A DNA stretch of 64,000 nt, from the NCBI RefSeq assembly GCF_023856365.1, contig NC_064555.1, forward strand, positions 19,912,254 through 19,976,253, given 5' to 3'. Positions 48,216-62,130 of this stretch are shown piece by piece. A program made the translations under genes and the position numbers. Each line of letters begins with the position of its first letter. The first letter of the stretch is position 1. Source of the DNA: Brienomyrus brachyistius. Lineage: Eukaryota; Chordata; Actinopteri; Osteoglossiformes; Mormyridae. A model generated the notes under the pieces. That model saw only the letters and a program-made list of their open reading frames with translations. It made no database searches and had not been told where the DNA came from.

Positions 48216-48219
48216 TTTC

Positions 48220-50240
48220 CTGTGATGTAGAGGAAGTTCCCTGTCCTGACCCAGCCCTGAGACATGGTGATGAGGCAGTATGAATGTTCTTCCTTGTGTC
48301 TGGGTTGTCGTTTGCACAATATTTTACTGTAAAATGCCTTTTTTTTTTTATTTTGTCCTTTACAGTAACTTTTTTGGAGTATTGAATACTGCAGACATTA
48401 CATATCGGTTTAGTATAATCGTATACAAACATTTTTGGTAGACAGCATTTTTTTTTTTGCTATAGTCTTTCAGTTTCCAATTTTGCAGCTCATCATGCAA
48501 AAACCACATCCACAGTAAGCATTTCTCTACATGGGAGCAACAATTTGACTGGTAGTGTTTTCAATTTTTTGCTATACTGTGTAATGACCGCTCTGTACTA
48601 TTTATTTACCAACTGGCTTGATGCGTGATCTGAAAGCAGTGTTTACTTTTGAGCAGAAATAATACAAATTTGAGAAGATTGCTTGATTTTGCAAGTGGAG
48701 TCAAAGGTTTTCTGGATGTAGCTTCAACTTTAGGGTCCGTGCTTAGTGTTTTGAGAAAAGGAGAGAAGTTTTTAGGAACTGTGTTTTAGCAATTCAGAAA
48801 AACTGTAATTTGAGTAAATATTATAGGATGGTATTGTGAAAGTAGGTAGACTTTAACTTTAAAATTTAAATGTATTTAAAATATTTTCTAAAATTGGGTA
48901 TACTTTACTAAAAAATAATGGTTTAATTTCAACCCAAAAAGGTTTAAATTCAACCAAAAAAAAAAAATAGTGCAAATTGTTACCTCATTTTATTTGAGTA
49001 AATTCTACAGGTTTTTTCATGTGCTGTATTACAGTACATTGCAGTATATGGGAAACGGCAAGGTGTTCGTACTGTAAATATTGCCCAGAATGCATTTTTT
49101 CCACAATATTATACCGTTTTTCCAGGGGCGTCAGAAGCATTTTGAATGTGGGGGGAGGACACACTGGCATAAAACTAATATTTTATGTTACATGTGGGGG
49201 GTCCAAACTAATAATTATGAAATGTGAGGGGGACACGTCCCCCTCACATTTAATGGCGGCGACGCCCATGGCATTTTGTTACAATATATGTCAAGTGAAG
49301 CAGTTCATAGTTATTATGTACGTGGATTATTTAACCAGCACTACAGTATTGCAGTCTAGGTCCATCTGATACAATGTGCTGAGAAACGTAAAATCGTGCA
49401 GCTCGGCTGTAAGAATTGTACATTATGTCCTAAAATGGTTTAAAATTATGTTTCTCATTTCTCCCGGGAGCTGGCGCGATAGAGGCCATTTCAGGACACC
49501 GACGCTGAATGTCTGTTAATTAATCCCGTCTAATGAAGCAACTGTCAAATCCACCGCGGAACTCTTCAGCTCAGTTATGAACAATAAGACAGGACAAGTC
49601 AATTAAATTTGCAATTATCTGGCATTACGTAGGCTATTTATAATTATATATCCGTTATTATGTCGTGCATGTTTTCATCGAGCAGCAGCACGAATTATGT
49701 ATAGGCGTGTATATTATGCAAATTATCATTTAAATCTCGCAATTAAATCGGCGAATTTTGCTTATATTGCAAATCGAGTGGCCCAGTGAAAACTGATACT
49801 TTTTGGCATTAATGGCGCATAATTTTAATTAATAATTACGTGTTTAATTAAGAAGTGGAGAGAGAAAAACTAATTTTGGGAAAACTTAGATTCCCTAGTT
49901 TAATAGCCCCTGTAACAGATGGTATAGGGTGCGGCTTCTTTCCGTTTACTGCAGAGTACATGCGCGTATTAATTTGACGGACACACGTATAGGAATTGAA
50001 GAGCGCCTGGGACTGTACTTCGTGCCCTTATACGGGCCTGTCGAAATGATTTATATGGCTACTTCCGAGAGCAAACGTGCCCTGCGTTCGCCGTGCGATC
50101 ACTGCCACAAGCTGGGCGTATTTGTAATGCCTGACGGCGCTTGCGGGCGGAGCCAGGCCAGCCTGAGAGTACCAGTCTCCTCGCCTCAGCCGCATTTCCG
50201 ATCCCGGGATCTGAGCATCGCTAGCATCGCTTGGTAGGAA
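48220..50240. other. Intergenic DNA upstream of syt11
   Basis: 48430-49120 is AT-rich with transposon-like stretches. About 49122-49268 has a CAGGGGCGTC...GACGCCCATG pair that may be the ends of a small DNA element. From about 49900 the sequence becomes CpG-richer, with a GGGCGGAGCC GC-box near 50150, as expected of a promoter. Confidence 0.45.
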
Positions 50241-50412
50241 AATACGGGCGAAAGGGAGCGCCGAGCTCATTTTTGCCAGCGTATAGGGAAAGTCAGGGAG
50301 ACATTACTCCACTCAAAAACGGAGAAATGGTTATTTATGAAAATCATATAGATATTTGATTTAATCGTTTTTAATATTTTTGTGACCGCAGCGCAGTATA
50401 TTTAGTCTCAAA
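50140..50412 (+). promoter_or_regulatory. syt11: Probable syt11 promoter-proximal region and 5' UTR
   Basis: A GC-rich block with a GGGCGGAGCC motif (about 50147-50156) lies about 260 bp before the start codon. The start context is TCAAAATGG, with A at -3 and G at +4. The exact transcription start is not determinable. Confidence 0.4.
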
Positions 50413-53400
50413 ATGGCCGAGATAACCAACATTAGGCCAGCGTATGGTAAGTATGCGCATCTTTTAACACGAAATTTATTATAGGGAAAAATGTCTTTTA
50501 CTGGTCATTACGGTTTATGTAATATTTAGGCAGATATATGTTAATTAAGTATTGTTATACATACTCATTGCGAATTTCTAAGTATTGTTCTACAATCTAC
50601 ATGGACACCAGACAGCGTGTTTGATTAATTTCGAAGTAGTTTCACATGTCTTGAAATAATGTGCGACGAAGATTTATCGGGAATTTAACTCTTGGTTGAA
50701 ATCATGTATTCCAAAAGGGTGATATTAATTTAGAATCCCGGCATAGAATACCCAGGGACATTATGTCCTGCCCCTGCCCTACAGTGGTTTATGGGATATG
50801 GCTGTTTGCGAGAAGGACAACCTTGCAATGTGTATAAAAAATGATCACATACAGCTTTTTGACATATGGGTGTATTGCCGATTGTATATCGTACGGTCTT
50901 GTGTGTCACGATGTCTTTTCTTCGTCATTTGCCCTAATAAATGTAATGATGAAATTATGCGTAGGTAATTAAAAAAGATAATTGTAAGAAAACACATAAT
51001 TTAGTTGTTGACGGAATGCATGCGAATAATTTGGGATCGCCAGAATCATAGATGGCGAGAAGGACGGCCTGGGCGTATTTTTTAGTCATTGGCTGCCTTC
51101 TTTTTTCATGGCGTTGGTGGTGCTTCTGGGCTGGGTGGAGGTTGGGGAGGGGGCGGTTGCGATGACGTTATGTCTATTACAAGGGCCAGGCATCGCCTGT
51201 CCCCGTTTATCCATTGTTTTTGCTTAACAACCTGGGCTAAACCGCACTGCCTGCTCCGTATCCATCAGACAAGTTAATTACAGTTATGGTCACGGGGAGA
51301 ATTAAATACTGCATGAGTAACAAATTCTAAATGCGTTAAAAATATATATTAATTTGCTTTTAATGATTGTTGTTAATGTGGGATATATACTTAGGGCCTT
51401 GTTTATACCTCAGTGGTATGACATGGATTAGGGCTGCGTGTGTTCACTGCTGTAACATCTGCAGAGCTCAGATTTGATCACTTGGTTTAGTCCAACCCTA
51501 TAAAATATAAAAGGATGCAGATTTCATACAGGTGAGATCAGAGTGTGCCTTTCAACAACAAATGTCTTGCAGTTTGTGCAAATACAGTTACCTCCAGTAA
51601 ACTACCCCCTCTCTCACTGTCTATGTAAATGGTCTTAGAAGCCTCCAGCCAGCAGGAGGCGTTGTGGTTAATGACATTGAGGTCCTGCTTTTGTACTCGT
51701 TAGCCAGGTACTCAAACTGAACTGTTCTGATGGAATATGCAGTGGGTGAAAATTGCCAGTATCTTTGGATAACAGCAAAATCTTAACATGAAAAGTAACA
51801 TTTCATATCATGGCTTATCTAATTCAGTGCCCTAATTCAGTTTCATCATGCTTGTTTCACCAAACACATTACATTATGAATTTCAAATAATGAGCCCAAT
51901 GATGTGTGTTACATTTACATTCGTAACACAGCTATGCTGGAGTATATGAGATACAGATTTACCACTTGGTCAGTAATCCTTCACTCAGTCTCACATTTGA
52001 CAATGTGAACATTTGAGAGTATAAATCTCGCGGTGTGTGCACATCGTAAAGTGGTGAGATATTGACATGGTTCAAGCTGCAGCTGACAAAAGTGAGCAGA
52101 GAAATGACCTGGAGAAGTAATCTGGAGGTGTGTATGGGTCTGCTGACAGTCCTGTGTAGTGCACTGCAAAATAAAAAAGTAAAAAAAAAATAGTAATCTA
52201 CGTAAGACGTGGAGTTTGTGAGGCCATGTAGTGTAAAACACCGTGTGGGTGTATGGATAGTGTATAAGATGACTAGCATATGGACTGCTCTGCTTAATTC
52301 TCATCTGTGCCATAATTTCCCCCAGAACACCGGCAGTATGTGTTGGGAGTAGCTCGGTCACACCTTTTGAACACCGTGAGAGTGCATGGATTGCCTGCGC
52401 TTTGTTTTGTTTAGAGGTTTCCTGATCGAATCAGTGCCCGTGGTGAATGGTGGGCAGCTCTGTGTCGCATGCAGGATTCCCCATTTCGACACGCACAGTG
52501 TCCAAGTGGCCGTTTCCTAATCTCCCACAAATGACTTTTTTTTCCCATTTTGTACTCCTGTACATGTAGAATATCCACGTTCACTGTCATGTGATGTTTT
52601 TTTTTTACGTTACGCCCACTATCACATTTATGCTGCCTTTACAACGGTATTGATTTTATTATGATTATTTATTTAATTTTTTTTTTTTTGCGAAAGTGGG
52701 ATTATTGATGATACTCCACAGATAGGTGAAGTTGACTTGACTTTGGCATCAAACTGAGTTTATAGTTGGCAGCACAATGGCTGCTAGCACACAAAATGAA
52801 TCTTTTGTTTAGTGTTAATATGGAAAGAGGTCCTTTGAGTGCTGAACTTTTTGCCCTAGCAAGTTTGCCAGATAGCTCTGAGAAAAACCTTCTCTAATAA
52901 AATTTTATGGAATCTATGTTGCACTGCTAAAAGAGCTTCCCTACCCTCGTAATAAATTAATTCAATATTTTGTGTACAGCTATTGAGCCTGTTTAATATA
53001 ATATGCACTTTTAATACAAAAAGGAGGCTGCAGAAGTATGGACACACAGGGCACTGGCGGGATCTTCCATCAACACATAATGGGGGAAAATATCTTGACT
53101 GCTGAACCACCCATTACTGTGTTTGAAGCAGGTATCTATCCCTGCCCGCTGGTTTGAGGTTCTGTGAGCTCTGTCCCTACAAGAGGCGCTGGTCCATGAC
53201 TTGTGTTCCAGTGTGGTAACAAAACACCATCATATGAAGTCTAGCTCTTTTATTGGCCATGGAAGAACCTCTTCTTAGCGGAGCCAACTATAGTCTGACC
53301 ATAAATTTAATGGCTTGTTAATAGCTTTCTTTAGTGCCTATAGCGGTGTATTCTAGGAGTGCAGGGCAATGTTCCCATGACCTAAGAGGGCAGAACAGAA

Positions 53401-56400
53401 GACTGACTCTCATTTTTAAGGTCACAGCTGGCTTCTGAACTGGGGGAGACTGTTGTGCAAGGGGGAGTTTAAGCTACGGGAGCGGAGGGATGCCGCATGC
53501 TTCTCTGAGCCATTGGCACGGGCATCTCTGGTGCCACCTGCCACTCTGCTAGAGCTTCTTAATCCACCGGCTTGGCATAGGCTGCGTTTCTGACTGGGCT
53601 GGGACTGTCGTGACAGACACTGACACAGAAAGCGCACACGCACACAGCACAGACATTGACAAATAGGGAGAGGCACACGCCCAAACTGACAATGAGACAG
53701 AACAACAGACATTTGTTCACATATCATTTCGGGGACCAAACAGTGACTGTCAGTGTACCATTCATAATTTCGTCCCAGATGTAACAGCAAGCGTGATGCA
53801 TATGCATCGGTAAAGAGAAACTGTATCTTGTTTTCCAGGGATTACTGTCCTTAAGATTTTTTTTAAGTTTATGTGCGTATAGTCCTTATCAGCCGTAGGT
53901 CAAGGGGATATATGCTTCTCATTTAGATCTCACTTCTGGGATGAACATGACTGAGGATCACAGTTAACAACCACAGCCGTCCGTGACTGATATATAGTAG
54001 ATACCACTTGAAGTATAATTTTTTGCTGAACACGAGCAATGCTTTACATTTGCATATCAATTCAGTTATCAAATTGTTACGGTACTGACGTTGTGGCTCC
54101 TTTGATTGCTTTATCTGTGAGCATTTTAAAATATTACAATGGAATATTTATTCAATCATGGCGTTCAGTGTCACTAGTACTATGTGATAATATCAGAATA
54201 AAATTTAATTAGGCACTGAACAGGTAGGACTGCAGGACCTTTTCTGGTGGTCCGGTTGTGGGGCTTGGATGGTCTGGGTGCCCGGAAATGGAGATTCAGA
54301 AGCTGTGCCCACTTAGGCAGATGGAGGTTGTTCCTTTTTCCTGGGCGTCGGAGGTGGCCGCAAACCCCCCCACCCCATGTCAGCGATGTCACCGTGCAGC
54401 TTCGGCCCCTGGCTCCAGTCGCCTTCCCGAGTCTGACATCAGCCCCCAGCCAATTTCCCAGCGGGACTCCAGGGCCGGTTCTTTGGTGAGGAGATCTGAG
54501 GGACTGGGCAGGGAGAAATGGGCCAGCAGAACCACCAATACAATGCTGCTGGTTTTTGTTTAGTAAAAGTCATTCATGTTGAGGAACCCCGCTTTAGATG
54601 AAGTTCCAGTGTTTAGAGCTTGTCACATGACCTAATTCTAACATGTCACATGGTTATTGCCATGGGCAGGAATGACCTGCTGTAAAGATCCTTATGGCAT
54701 CATAACTGAAGGAGTCTCTGATTGAAAGCGCTCTGCTGTCCGGCCAGTCGGTTGTGTATGGTGGTGCGGAGTATTTTCCATAATGTTGAGCATTTATCTC
54801 TCCACAACCAACTCTAGGGGCCCAAGAACGGTCCCCAGCACAGCGCCAGCCTTCTTTATCAGTTTGTTCAGCTTCTCCGAGTCGCCAGATCTGAAAACAA
54901 CACTTTCCATGTCGGACTGATAGAAGATAATCAAGGTGCTGCACACATTAAGGACCTACACTTCCTCAAGAAGTAGAGTCTACTCTGCCTTCCTGTAGCC
55001 AACCTCAGTGTTGCATTTCCAGTCCACTCTGTTGTGCCGGTGGATGTCCAGGTGTCTGTAGCCCTCCACCAGCTCCATGTCTTCTCCCAGGAAGGAAATC
55101 GTGTTTAGCTTAGTCCCGGTTCTCATAAAATCCACAACCATCTCCTTCATCTTGGCCTCATTTAAGAAGACCTGGTTGTTCCCACACCATGCCGCAAAGC
55201 GATCCCTAGTTTTTATTAAGCTTATTCATTTTATTAATCTCTTAAGATGTTTTCATGAAATTAAATGTATATACCACTGTTCTCAACCTACAGATGGTGC
55301 AGTGCTTGGTACAAAGAAAGTGAATAGCAGTATTGATTTCCCAAGCTGACAGTGTTAAAGGGGATAGTCCACGGTTCTGCAAACTGTCCCAATACTGCTA
55401 TATTACTTTTGGTTTGCTGTAAGAACTTCCCCTCGCCGTCACATCTACCTGGTGTGCAGGCTCTCCATTGGTCCATACTGTCGCTAGCAACAGCTTTCAG
55501 TTCCCTCACATACAGAGACTGCTGAGCCCAGGTCTCTCTGTGTCAATTTCCTTCCGCTGGTTTCCTCACATTGTCAGTGTTCTCTGCAGCCTTTGTGCCT
55601 CTCCACTGTGGAGAGCCTGCTTGGTATGCAGGTCACCGAGTCTTACGGCTCTCAGTTCCCCCAGAGGAGGGACAGACCTCCCAACTTTCCCTCTCCGGGC
55701 CTTAGAAATCAACAGCCCAGTCTGATAGGATGTTGTTTTACATTTCATATTCCATTCGATGATGATTGTAGATGATGCACCACAGAAATGAACACGCTGT
55801 GTTTACTGAGGATATTTATGATGCCAGGGCGCCCAGACGCCTTTATCTCGACAGATTTCTGGCTGCAAAAACTGAATTAATTAAGTAGTTAATTATGGGG
55901 CCTTTTTTCTTCTCTATTCCAAGTCATGAAGGGGGCGTTGAAGCCATCAGAGACACAGTTAGTATTTGGTCAGGTATTCTGCTGTCCGTCACCTGACATT
56001 TTTTACGAGACACAGAGATGGTTCAAGATGTTTGCACACTGTTTAAGAATTCAAACAAAAATGATCTTCTGAGATCTTAAGTTGAGTGTCGTGTGGTTTT
56101 GTGAGACAGCCAGTAATTAGAGCTTTTTCACCACACTACCACACCACCCAGCATGCCCTTCTCAGAGCTAACTGGGAGGGGGGGGGCACTTTATCCACTT
56201 GCATGTCCATCAGCAGGATGCTGTCTCACCTATTCTCAGCTCTCCCTTGGCACCAATCTTACATCCTGTTCGGCACCCAGCTCTCAAATCCCTTCCAGGG
56301 TTCCTCCACAAATCTGTGGTCAGGTCAGAACTAAGCACCTCTGCATTGAGGGACAGGTTGGCATGTATGGGAATGTGCTGAGCAGGATGTGGTGCTCGCC

Positions 56401-59400
56401 TGTGTCCCCTGAATCCTCCCTGGGATCTCCAGAACCCTCTGGAGGTCCCCGTCATCAAGACAAGCATGTTGTTGCACCATTAATAGGCCACAAAGAGAAG
56501 ACAAATAATGCCTGGCTTTGTTCATCAGCTAGTGGGAGGGGCACCTTCAAGTTTTATTACACACACTTGTGGATAGTAATTAAAACGGCAGGATCCCGGT
56601 GCAGACCGCATTATTGCTTAGAGCCTTGGGGTGGCGGGGGTGGGTTGTGATCCCCGGCAGCCCAGGTCAAGGCACTTTTGTGGCTGCGGCAGATGCCCCC
56701 CCCCCGTAAGAGCAGTATTAGGATCATTCCTCACTTCCTACTCTGGCCTTGATCCACCTCCTCTTTCATTTGCTCCAGTCTGTGGTCATTAGGAAATCCA
56801 CTCTTTTCCCTTATATTACTCCATCTCTCTCTTCCTTCGTTCCTCTGCTTTTCTTTCCCCTTTGTTTCATCTTCTCCCCATCTCCTTTTCTTCTCTCTGA
56901 CCCTTTCCTCTCAGTCGCTGTCTTAATTCCCCTCTTCCTCTGACTCTCCCATTTCTTCCCCACACGCCTCACCTTCCCCATTTAGCTATGCTGACACATA
57001 CAGAAGCTGAAGTCCTGTCACACTCAGCTGCCAGTACACGGCCCTTTGCTGAGCCGTCCCAGAACAACACTACCAGCGGCCCCCTCTCCCCCTTCCTCCC
57101 TCTCTTCCGTTTCTCTCATCGTCAGCAAAATCCAAAAAAGTCAGTCAGACGGGGTCACGTCGCTTGCTGTGAAATATCGCCGGTAGTTCGCTGCCATCAG
57201 TGGTTTATAGCCATAAAAAGTCTCTCATCCCAGAAGAACTCGCTGGGGTTCACTTGTCAGAATCCAGCGACATTTTCTTTGCTTGTGATTGTAAGTGTCA
57301 GGATGCACCTTGTGTAGTTTGAGTTCCACTGCCTTAGCTTGAGGTGACCGAGTTGACGGTGACGCTGTAACAGAAAGAGACTAGTGGGACACGTAGATTA
57401 ACTCTATAAAAGACTGGAGCCATAAACTCCGCTAAGCTGGAAACCACTTGATTTGAAAATGGCCGCTCTGGAAGTCTTGAAGTTCATTCTTTGTTTTAAT
57501 GAAGCCTGACAGAAAGGCCATTTCATCAAGTTTAATTTCATCATATTTTGCCCTGGCAGTGAACGCAAGTTGGTGTCTACTCTTCTTTTGTAGAGGAGCC
57601 TCATGACTCCTAATTGCAGGGGGGGGGGGGGTATTATCTGCTCCTGATGACGTGCTGTATGTGTAACCTGTTTGAGTCAAACATAATTCAGCGCACTATT
57701 GAGCTAGTTTGCACACAGTGCCCGATTCTGCTTTTCATGTTAAATCAGGTTTATAGTTGCTCTCTCTCACCCGCATTCGCAGATGTGTCCCCCGTGCTGG
57801 CGGGCTTCCTGGGAGCAGGGGTCCTGGTGGTGTCAGTGACAGTGGCTGTCTTCCTGTGGACGTGCTGCCAGCGTCGCTACAGGCAGCTGACGGGCGCCTA
57901 CAAGCTGGGCGGTGAACCCGGCGACCCGCCGTACCGCTTCATACACATGCTGAAGGGCGTCAGCATTTACCCCGAGACGCTCAGCAGCAGCAAGAAAATC
58001 GTGCGGGTGGCACGGCGGCCCGGGCCGCGTGGGCGGGGCCCCTGGGACACGGGCCGGGCCGGGCCGGCGCTGTTGGTAGATGCAGCGGAGAACGGACTGC
58101 TCAGAGGGACAGAGCGCGAATCCGCTGTCCCGCCTGAGGGTGGCAGCCCAGGATCAAGTGACACCAGTGGGTGTAGCAGCAACACCAGCAAGGCGGCCTC
58201 CCCGTTCAGCCCGGCAGAAGACCGCCCCCTGGGAACACTCAGCCTGGCTGTGGACTATAACTTCCCCAAGAAGGCCCTGGTGGTGACCATCGTGGGGGCA
58301 CAAGGCCTACCGGTGGTGGACGAGCAGTCGGGCAGCTCAGACCCCTACGTTAAGATGACCATCCTGCCGGAGAAGAAGCACCGCGTCAAGACCCGTGTGA
58401 TGCGCAAGACCCTGGAGCCTGCCTTCGACGAGACGTTCACCTTCTACGGCGTGCCCTACAGCAGCCTTCCCGAACTGGTGCTGCACTTCCTGGTGCTCAG
58501 CTTCGATCGCTTCTCCCGCGATGACGTCATCGGTGAGGTAGTGGTGCCGCTGGCCGGCATAGACCCCAGCACTGGACGGATCCTGATCACGCAGCAGATC
58601 TGCAAGAGAAACATACAGGTGTGTGACTTTCTGCGCGCATGCTTGACTTAATCTGTGTGCGTGCGAGACAGAGGGAAGAAGCCAACATATGATGTCATAT
58701 TTACCCTGTTTACCCTTATTTACCATGTTTGCCTGTATTCTCATCCATCATTGTGAGCAATCCTCAATTTAAACACAAAAGGGGGTTGATTCTCCATAGG
58801 TTGGGGCATGTAATGTGGTGTGTCACTCTCTGATGTCATGCACGTGACATCATACAGAGGTATCCCAGCAACATCAGATTAAAATGTAGTGCTTTGAAAC
58901 ATAAAAGAGTATCAGTGATGAAAGGAAACAAGCGGGCTCAGGGTGGAGCACGAGATTGCAGTCTTTGATGTTCGTGCGCTGTCTGCCTGCATGGTTGTAA
59001 AGGACAAATGATGCATTCTGCATAATTTAACACGACAAAAATGGGAAGCCATATTGGGAAGAGCTATCACTGTTCATGTTCAGGATTTGATGGCAGCAGC
59101 CAATGACACTGCAATCCCAGAAACAGTAACGGCAACAACAATAATAAAAATGATAATACTAATAAGAAGAATAGTTGTTATTTGCTGTAATTCAAAAGCT
59201 TGGCATTTATGTCGACCCTTGCCCCATTTCAAATGTACATGCAGGTAGACAAAAGTAGAGAGAACTAAAGACCCCTGTTGTGTCCAGCGATTAGTAGAAG
59301 CTGACCTCAGGAACTGAGGACCCACACACTGTTACGGACAGTGGACAGTTTCCCAAGAGCCATTTAAGCCCTAAGGATTTAATTCTGCGTTTTCAGGGGA

Positions 59401-61679
59401 TGTTTACCTGTTTACTTGTCTCTGCTGCCACAGGAGTGCAGGCATTACCACATTCACAGACATCAGCTTCATCCACGCTGGCTGTACCTAATAGCATATT
59501 TGTGTGTTTTTATATTTATATGCACTATGGACTGTGTTTTGCTGGTGCTGGAATCCCATTAGTTACTGGGATCGTTGAGCATGCTGGAAAGAGAGAGAGA
59601 TGGAGAGAGAAAACGAAAGAGGGGTCTTGGGAGATGTAAAACACGGGGCTATAAAAAGATGACCGTCTACACAAATGGGCGCAGTCCCGACCTCCATTAA
59701 CATTTTAATAGGAGTAGAGAGAGGGGAGGCTTTCATTATTCAGACCAGAGTTTTTTTTAAGGAGGTAATCAGAATTATGACAGTGATTTATACATCTATT
59801 TAATGTCTGAAAAATCTTTTTTCCGTTTCCATTAAACGGAATATGTCTTCCACCATATAATGTTATTATCTGTACATTAATATACAGAATATAATAAAGT
59901 ATATGCCTCACGCTCCTAGTGCGTCAGCATCTAATGAGATTCAGTTTATTTCCATTTGCTTTTTCTTTCTCAAATTAGTGTGTAAAGTATCACTACTTTG
60001 TTGCTAAACCAATTAAAAGACAGAAAATTAATGACAATTAATTTTAAGAGGACAATTTAAAATGAAAAAGGTTTTTAAGATAAAAAAACAAATGACCTTT
60101 ATATATTATTCCCTCCATCTGTGAAGCGTGACACGAATGTCCATACTTGTTAGTTGTTTTGGTATCTTCTCATGTAATATTCTTCAGTTTTTGATAATAT
60201 ATGAAAGACACATGGGCATTAATTGTGGCTGGAAATCAGAGTGTCTTCTGATTGCTGGGAAGTGTTACTGTCTAGCTATTTCTGACGGAGAAAACTGCAG
60301 AGATAAACCGTTTGTTTGCGCAGGCAAACGCTCTGCAGCATGTCCCCCGGGAGACCGTCTCAGGAGGCCGAGGCCTCCCACTCTCAGACCTTCTCCAAAG
60401 CTCACCCTGGCCTTCTAGTTGCTATGGAGACTCTCAACGGCAGCTCTGCAATCTGCAGAAAGAGAAAAGCATGAGCGGGAAAAAGGAGGAGGGCAGGGAG
60501 TCTGCAGAGCTGAGAGGGATATGGAGAGAGTGCAGGCTAACGCTAGTGGAAAATCACAGCAGTCCTGCACCTGCGTGTGTTAATCTGTGAGAACGTGGCC
60601 CATATTGGTAAACTTTGTGAGTTGTGGTGACATACGTGTCTCTGTCATTGTGTGAGTGTGTAGGTTTATATTGCATCGTGGGGACCAAATGTCCCCCACA
60701 ATGTGATGATAACCTGATAATTTGACATTGTGGAGACCATTTTTCAGGTGTCCACAAAGATCTGTGAATGTAATCAAAAAAGTAAAAATGCCAAAAGTCT
60801 CGTACTTTGTTTGGTTACTTATGGTTAAGGTTAGGGCTGGGTGGGGGTTAAGGTCGTCATGTCGGGATCAGAGTTTTCTCCATAGAAATGAATGTGTGTG
60901 TGTATGTGTGAGGGAATGTAATGGCATACATATGTTCTGCCTTGCAGTGTGTGAGCCGTGGGGAGCTATTGGTGTCTCTGTCCTACCAACCTGTCACTCA
61001 CCGGCTGAGTGTTGCAGTGATGAAAGCCAAGCACCTGCCCAAGATGGACATCACCGGCCTGTCTGGCAGTGAGTACCTGCCCGAGACCCGATGCTAATGA
61101 AGCTCACCGTTCAGCTGTGGCGCATTTGGGCAGTTTTCTTGAAGGTTTTAGGATATTTTATGGAGGCAAACAGAAGAGAATGTATTAAGGTTACTCCCTT
61201 ACACGATCATAAAAGTAGCTGTCAGACCTTAACTAGTATTCAGTCCCAGTTTAGAGCATGTTTCTCTTTCGGGTCACACAGTAGATAGTTGGAACAATGA
61301 AATGCTCATCTCTCTATGACTCCTCCTCTCATCGAGTCCTTGTCCTTTTTCCATTTCCACCCTCCTAGACCCGTACGTGAAGGTCAATGTGTTTTACGGC
61401 CGAAAGCGCATCGCCAAAAAGAAGACGCACGTGAAGAAGTGCACGCTCAACCCCGTGTTCAACGAGTCCTTCGTCTTCGACGTGCCTCCCGAGCTGCTGC
61501 ACGATGTCTCTGTGGAGTTCCAGGTCTTGGACTTTGACCGCACCACCAAAAACGAGGTGGTGGGCCGGCTGGTGCTGGGCGCACATAGCTCTGGTTCCTC
61601 TGCTGCTGCCCAGTGGCAGGAAGTCATCGAGAACCCCCGCAGGCAGGTCACCAAGTGGCAGACCCTGAGTGAGCATTAG
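50413..61679 (+). CDS. syt11: Synaptotagmin-11 (four coding exons)
   Basis: Exons 50413-50446, 57783-58618, 60948-61068 and 61369-61679 give 1302 nt (433 aa; mammalian SYT11 is about 431). The N-terminus is MAEITNIRPAYDVSPV, then a membrane segment (about residues 16-38) ending in Cys-Cys, a PPYRFIHMLKG block, and a Gly/Arg- and Ser-rich linker. C2A follows (about 160-285) and C2B (about 295-425, with SGNPYVKVN and KKKTHVKKCTLNP). In C2A the Ca-binding Asp is replaced by Ser251 (LSFDRFSRDD), as is typical of the Syt4/Syt11 group, so C2A is expected not to bind calcium normally. Syt11 acts on vesicle and endocytic membranes in neurons. The CTLNP, GNPYVKV and LSE ending favour Syt11 over Syt4. 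Teleosts have a and b paralogues; I cannot say which this is. Confidence 0.96.
50447..57782 (+). other. syt11: syt11 intron 1 (7.3 kb)
   Basis: Donor G/GTAAGT at 50447 and acceptor CATTCGCAG ending 57782. Apart from the LINE fragment at 54660-55190 I see no genes. Homopolymer and C/T-rich stretches occur near 52680, 56700 and 56800-57000. Confidence 0.85.
54660..55190 (-). mobile_element. LINE reverse-transcriptase remnant in syt11 intron 1
   Basis: On the minus strand the translation gives EMVVDFMRT, LGEDMELVEGYRHL and IFYQSDMESVVF-like blocks, then KLNKLIKKAGAVLG. This is the usual order at the C-terminus of fish L2/CR1/Rex-type reverse transcriptases. Frames are broken. Confidence 0.7.
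58619..60947 (+). other. syt11: syt11 intron 2 (2.3 kb)
   Basis: GTGTGT donor and TGCCTTGCAG acceptor. Contains the GTGGGGACC-type repeat at about 60655-60895 and otherwise no recognisable feature. Confidence 0.8.
60655..60895 (+). repeat. GTGGGGACC-type interspersed repeat in syt11 intron 2
   Basis: GTGGGGACCAAATGTCCCCC followed by AATGTGATGATAACCTG and a GGTTAAGGTTAGGGCTGGG tail. The same family lies in the minus arms of the Speedy array. Confidence 0.6.
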
Positions 61680-62130
61680 CCCCCCCCACGCCCAGTGCTC
61701 AGTAGCTGAGAGGAGTAGGGGGCCCTGAGCTCCCAAGTCATATTTCTCCCCTCTAGGGGCTTTGTACAGTGAACTCTCCGTGTCATTGATGGTCATTACG
61801 ATAATGGGGGGAATTTAACTCCTAACAGACTCTTGGTAATTACGATCAGAGCTTCATCAGTCATGCTGAGTGAACGACAGACTGAACAGAAGTCGAAACG
61901 GCCTTGTAAATCAGTTTGGTTGTACTGTATGGTACTATATGGGGGGACACCCAGTGCAAGATGGAGACCTATTACCTAAACAACATGGGGGGGGAGGGGA
62001 GGGGGGGCGTCAGTTGTTGAGAATTTGATTCTCCTTTCTCTGTTGCGTATTGGGAAGTGTATAGAGCCCATTCAGTTTATTGCATGCCCAAACAATGACA
62101 AGGTAAACGACAAAATAAAGGAAAATAAAA
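61680..62130 (+). other. syt11: syt11 3' UTR, proximal part
   Basis: Sequence after the stop codon with possible polyadenylation signals AATAAA at 62114-62119 and 62124-62129. A longer 3' UTR is possible. Confidence 0.4.

Noticed and set aside
49929..50237. 102-codon frame just upstream of syt11
   Set aside because: It lies in the CpG-rich promoter and 5' UTR area, with no family signature and no splice support.
56153..56650. 165-codon frame in syt11 intron 1
   Set aside because: No domain or splice-site pattern; chance length in GC-richer intron sequence.
57614..57782. Upstream extension of the syt11 exon 2 frame
   Set aside because: The acceptor at 57782 and the match of exon 1 (MAEITNIRPAY) to the Syt11 N-terminus show that this is intron.
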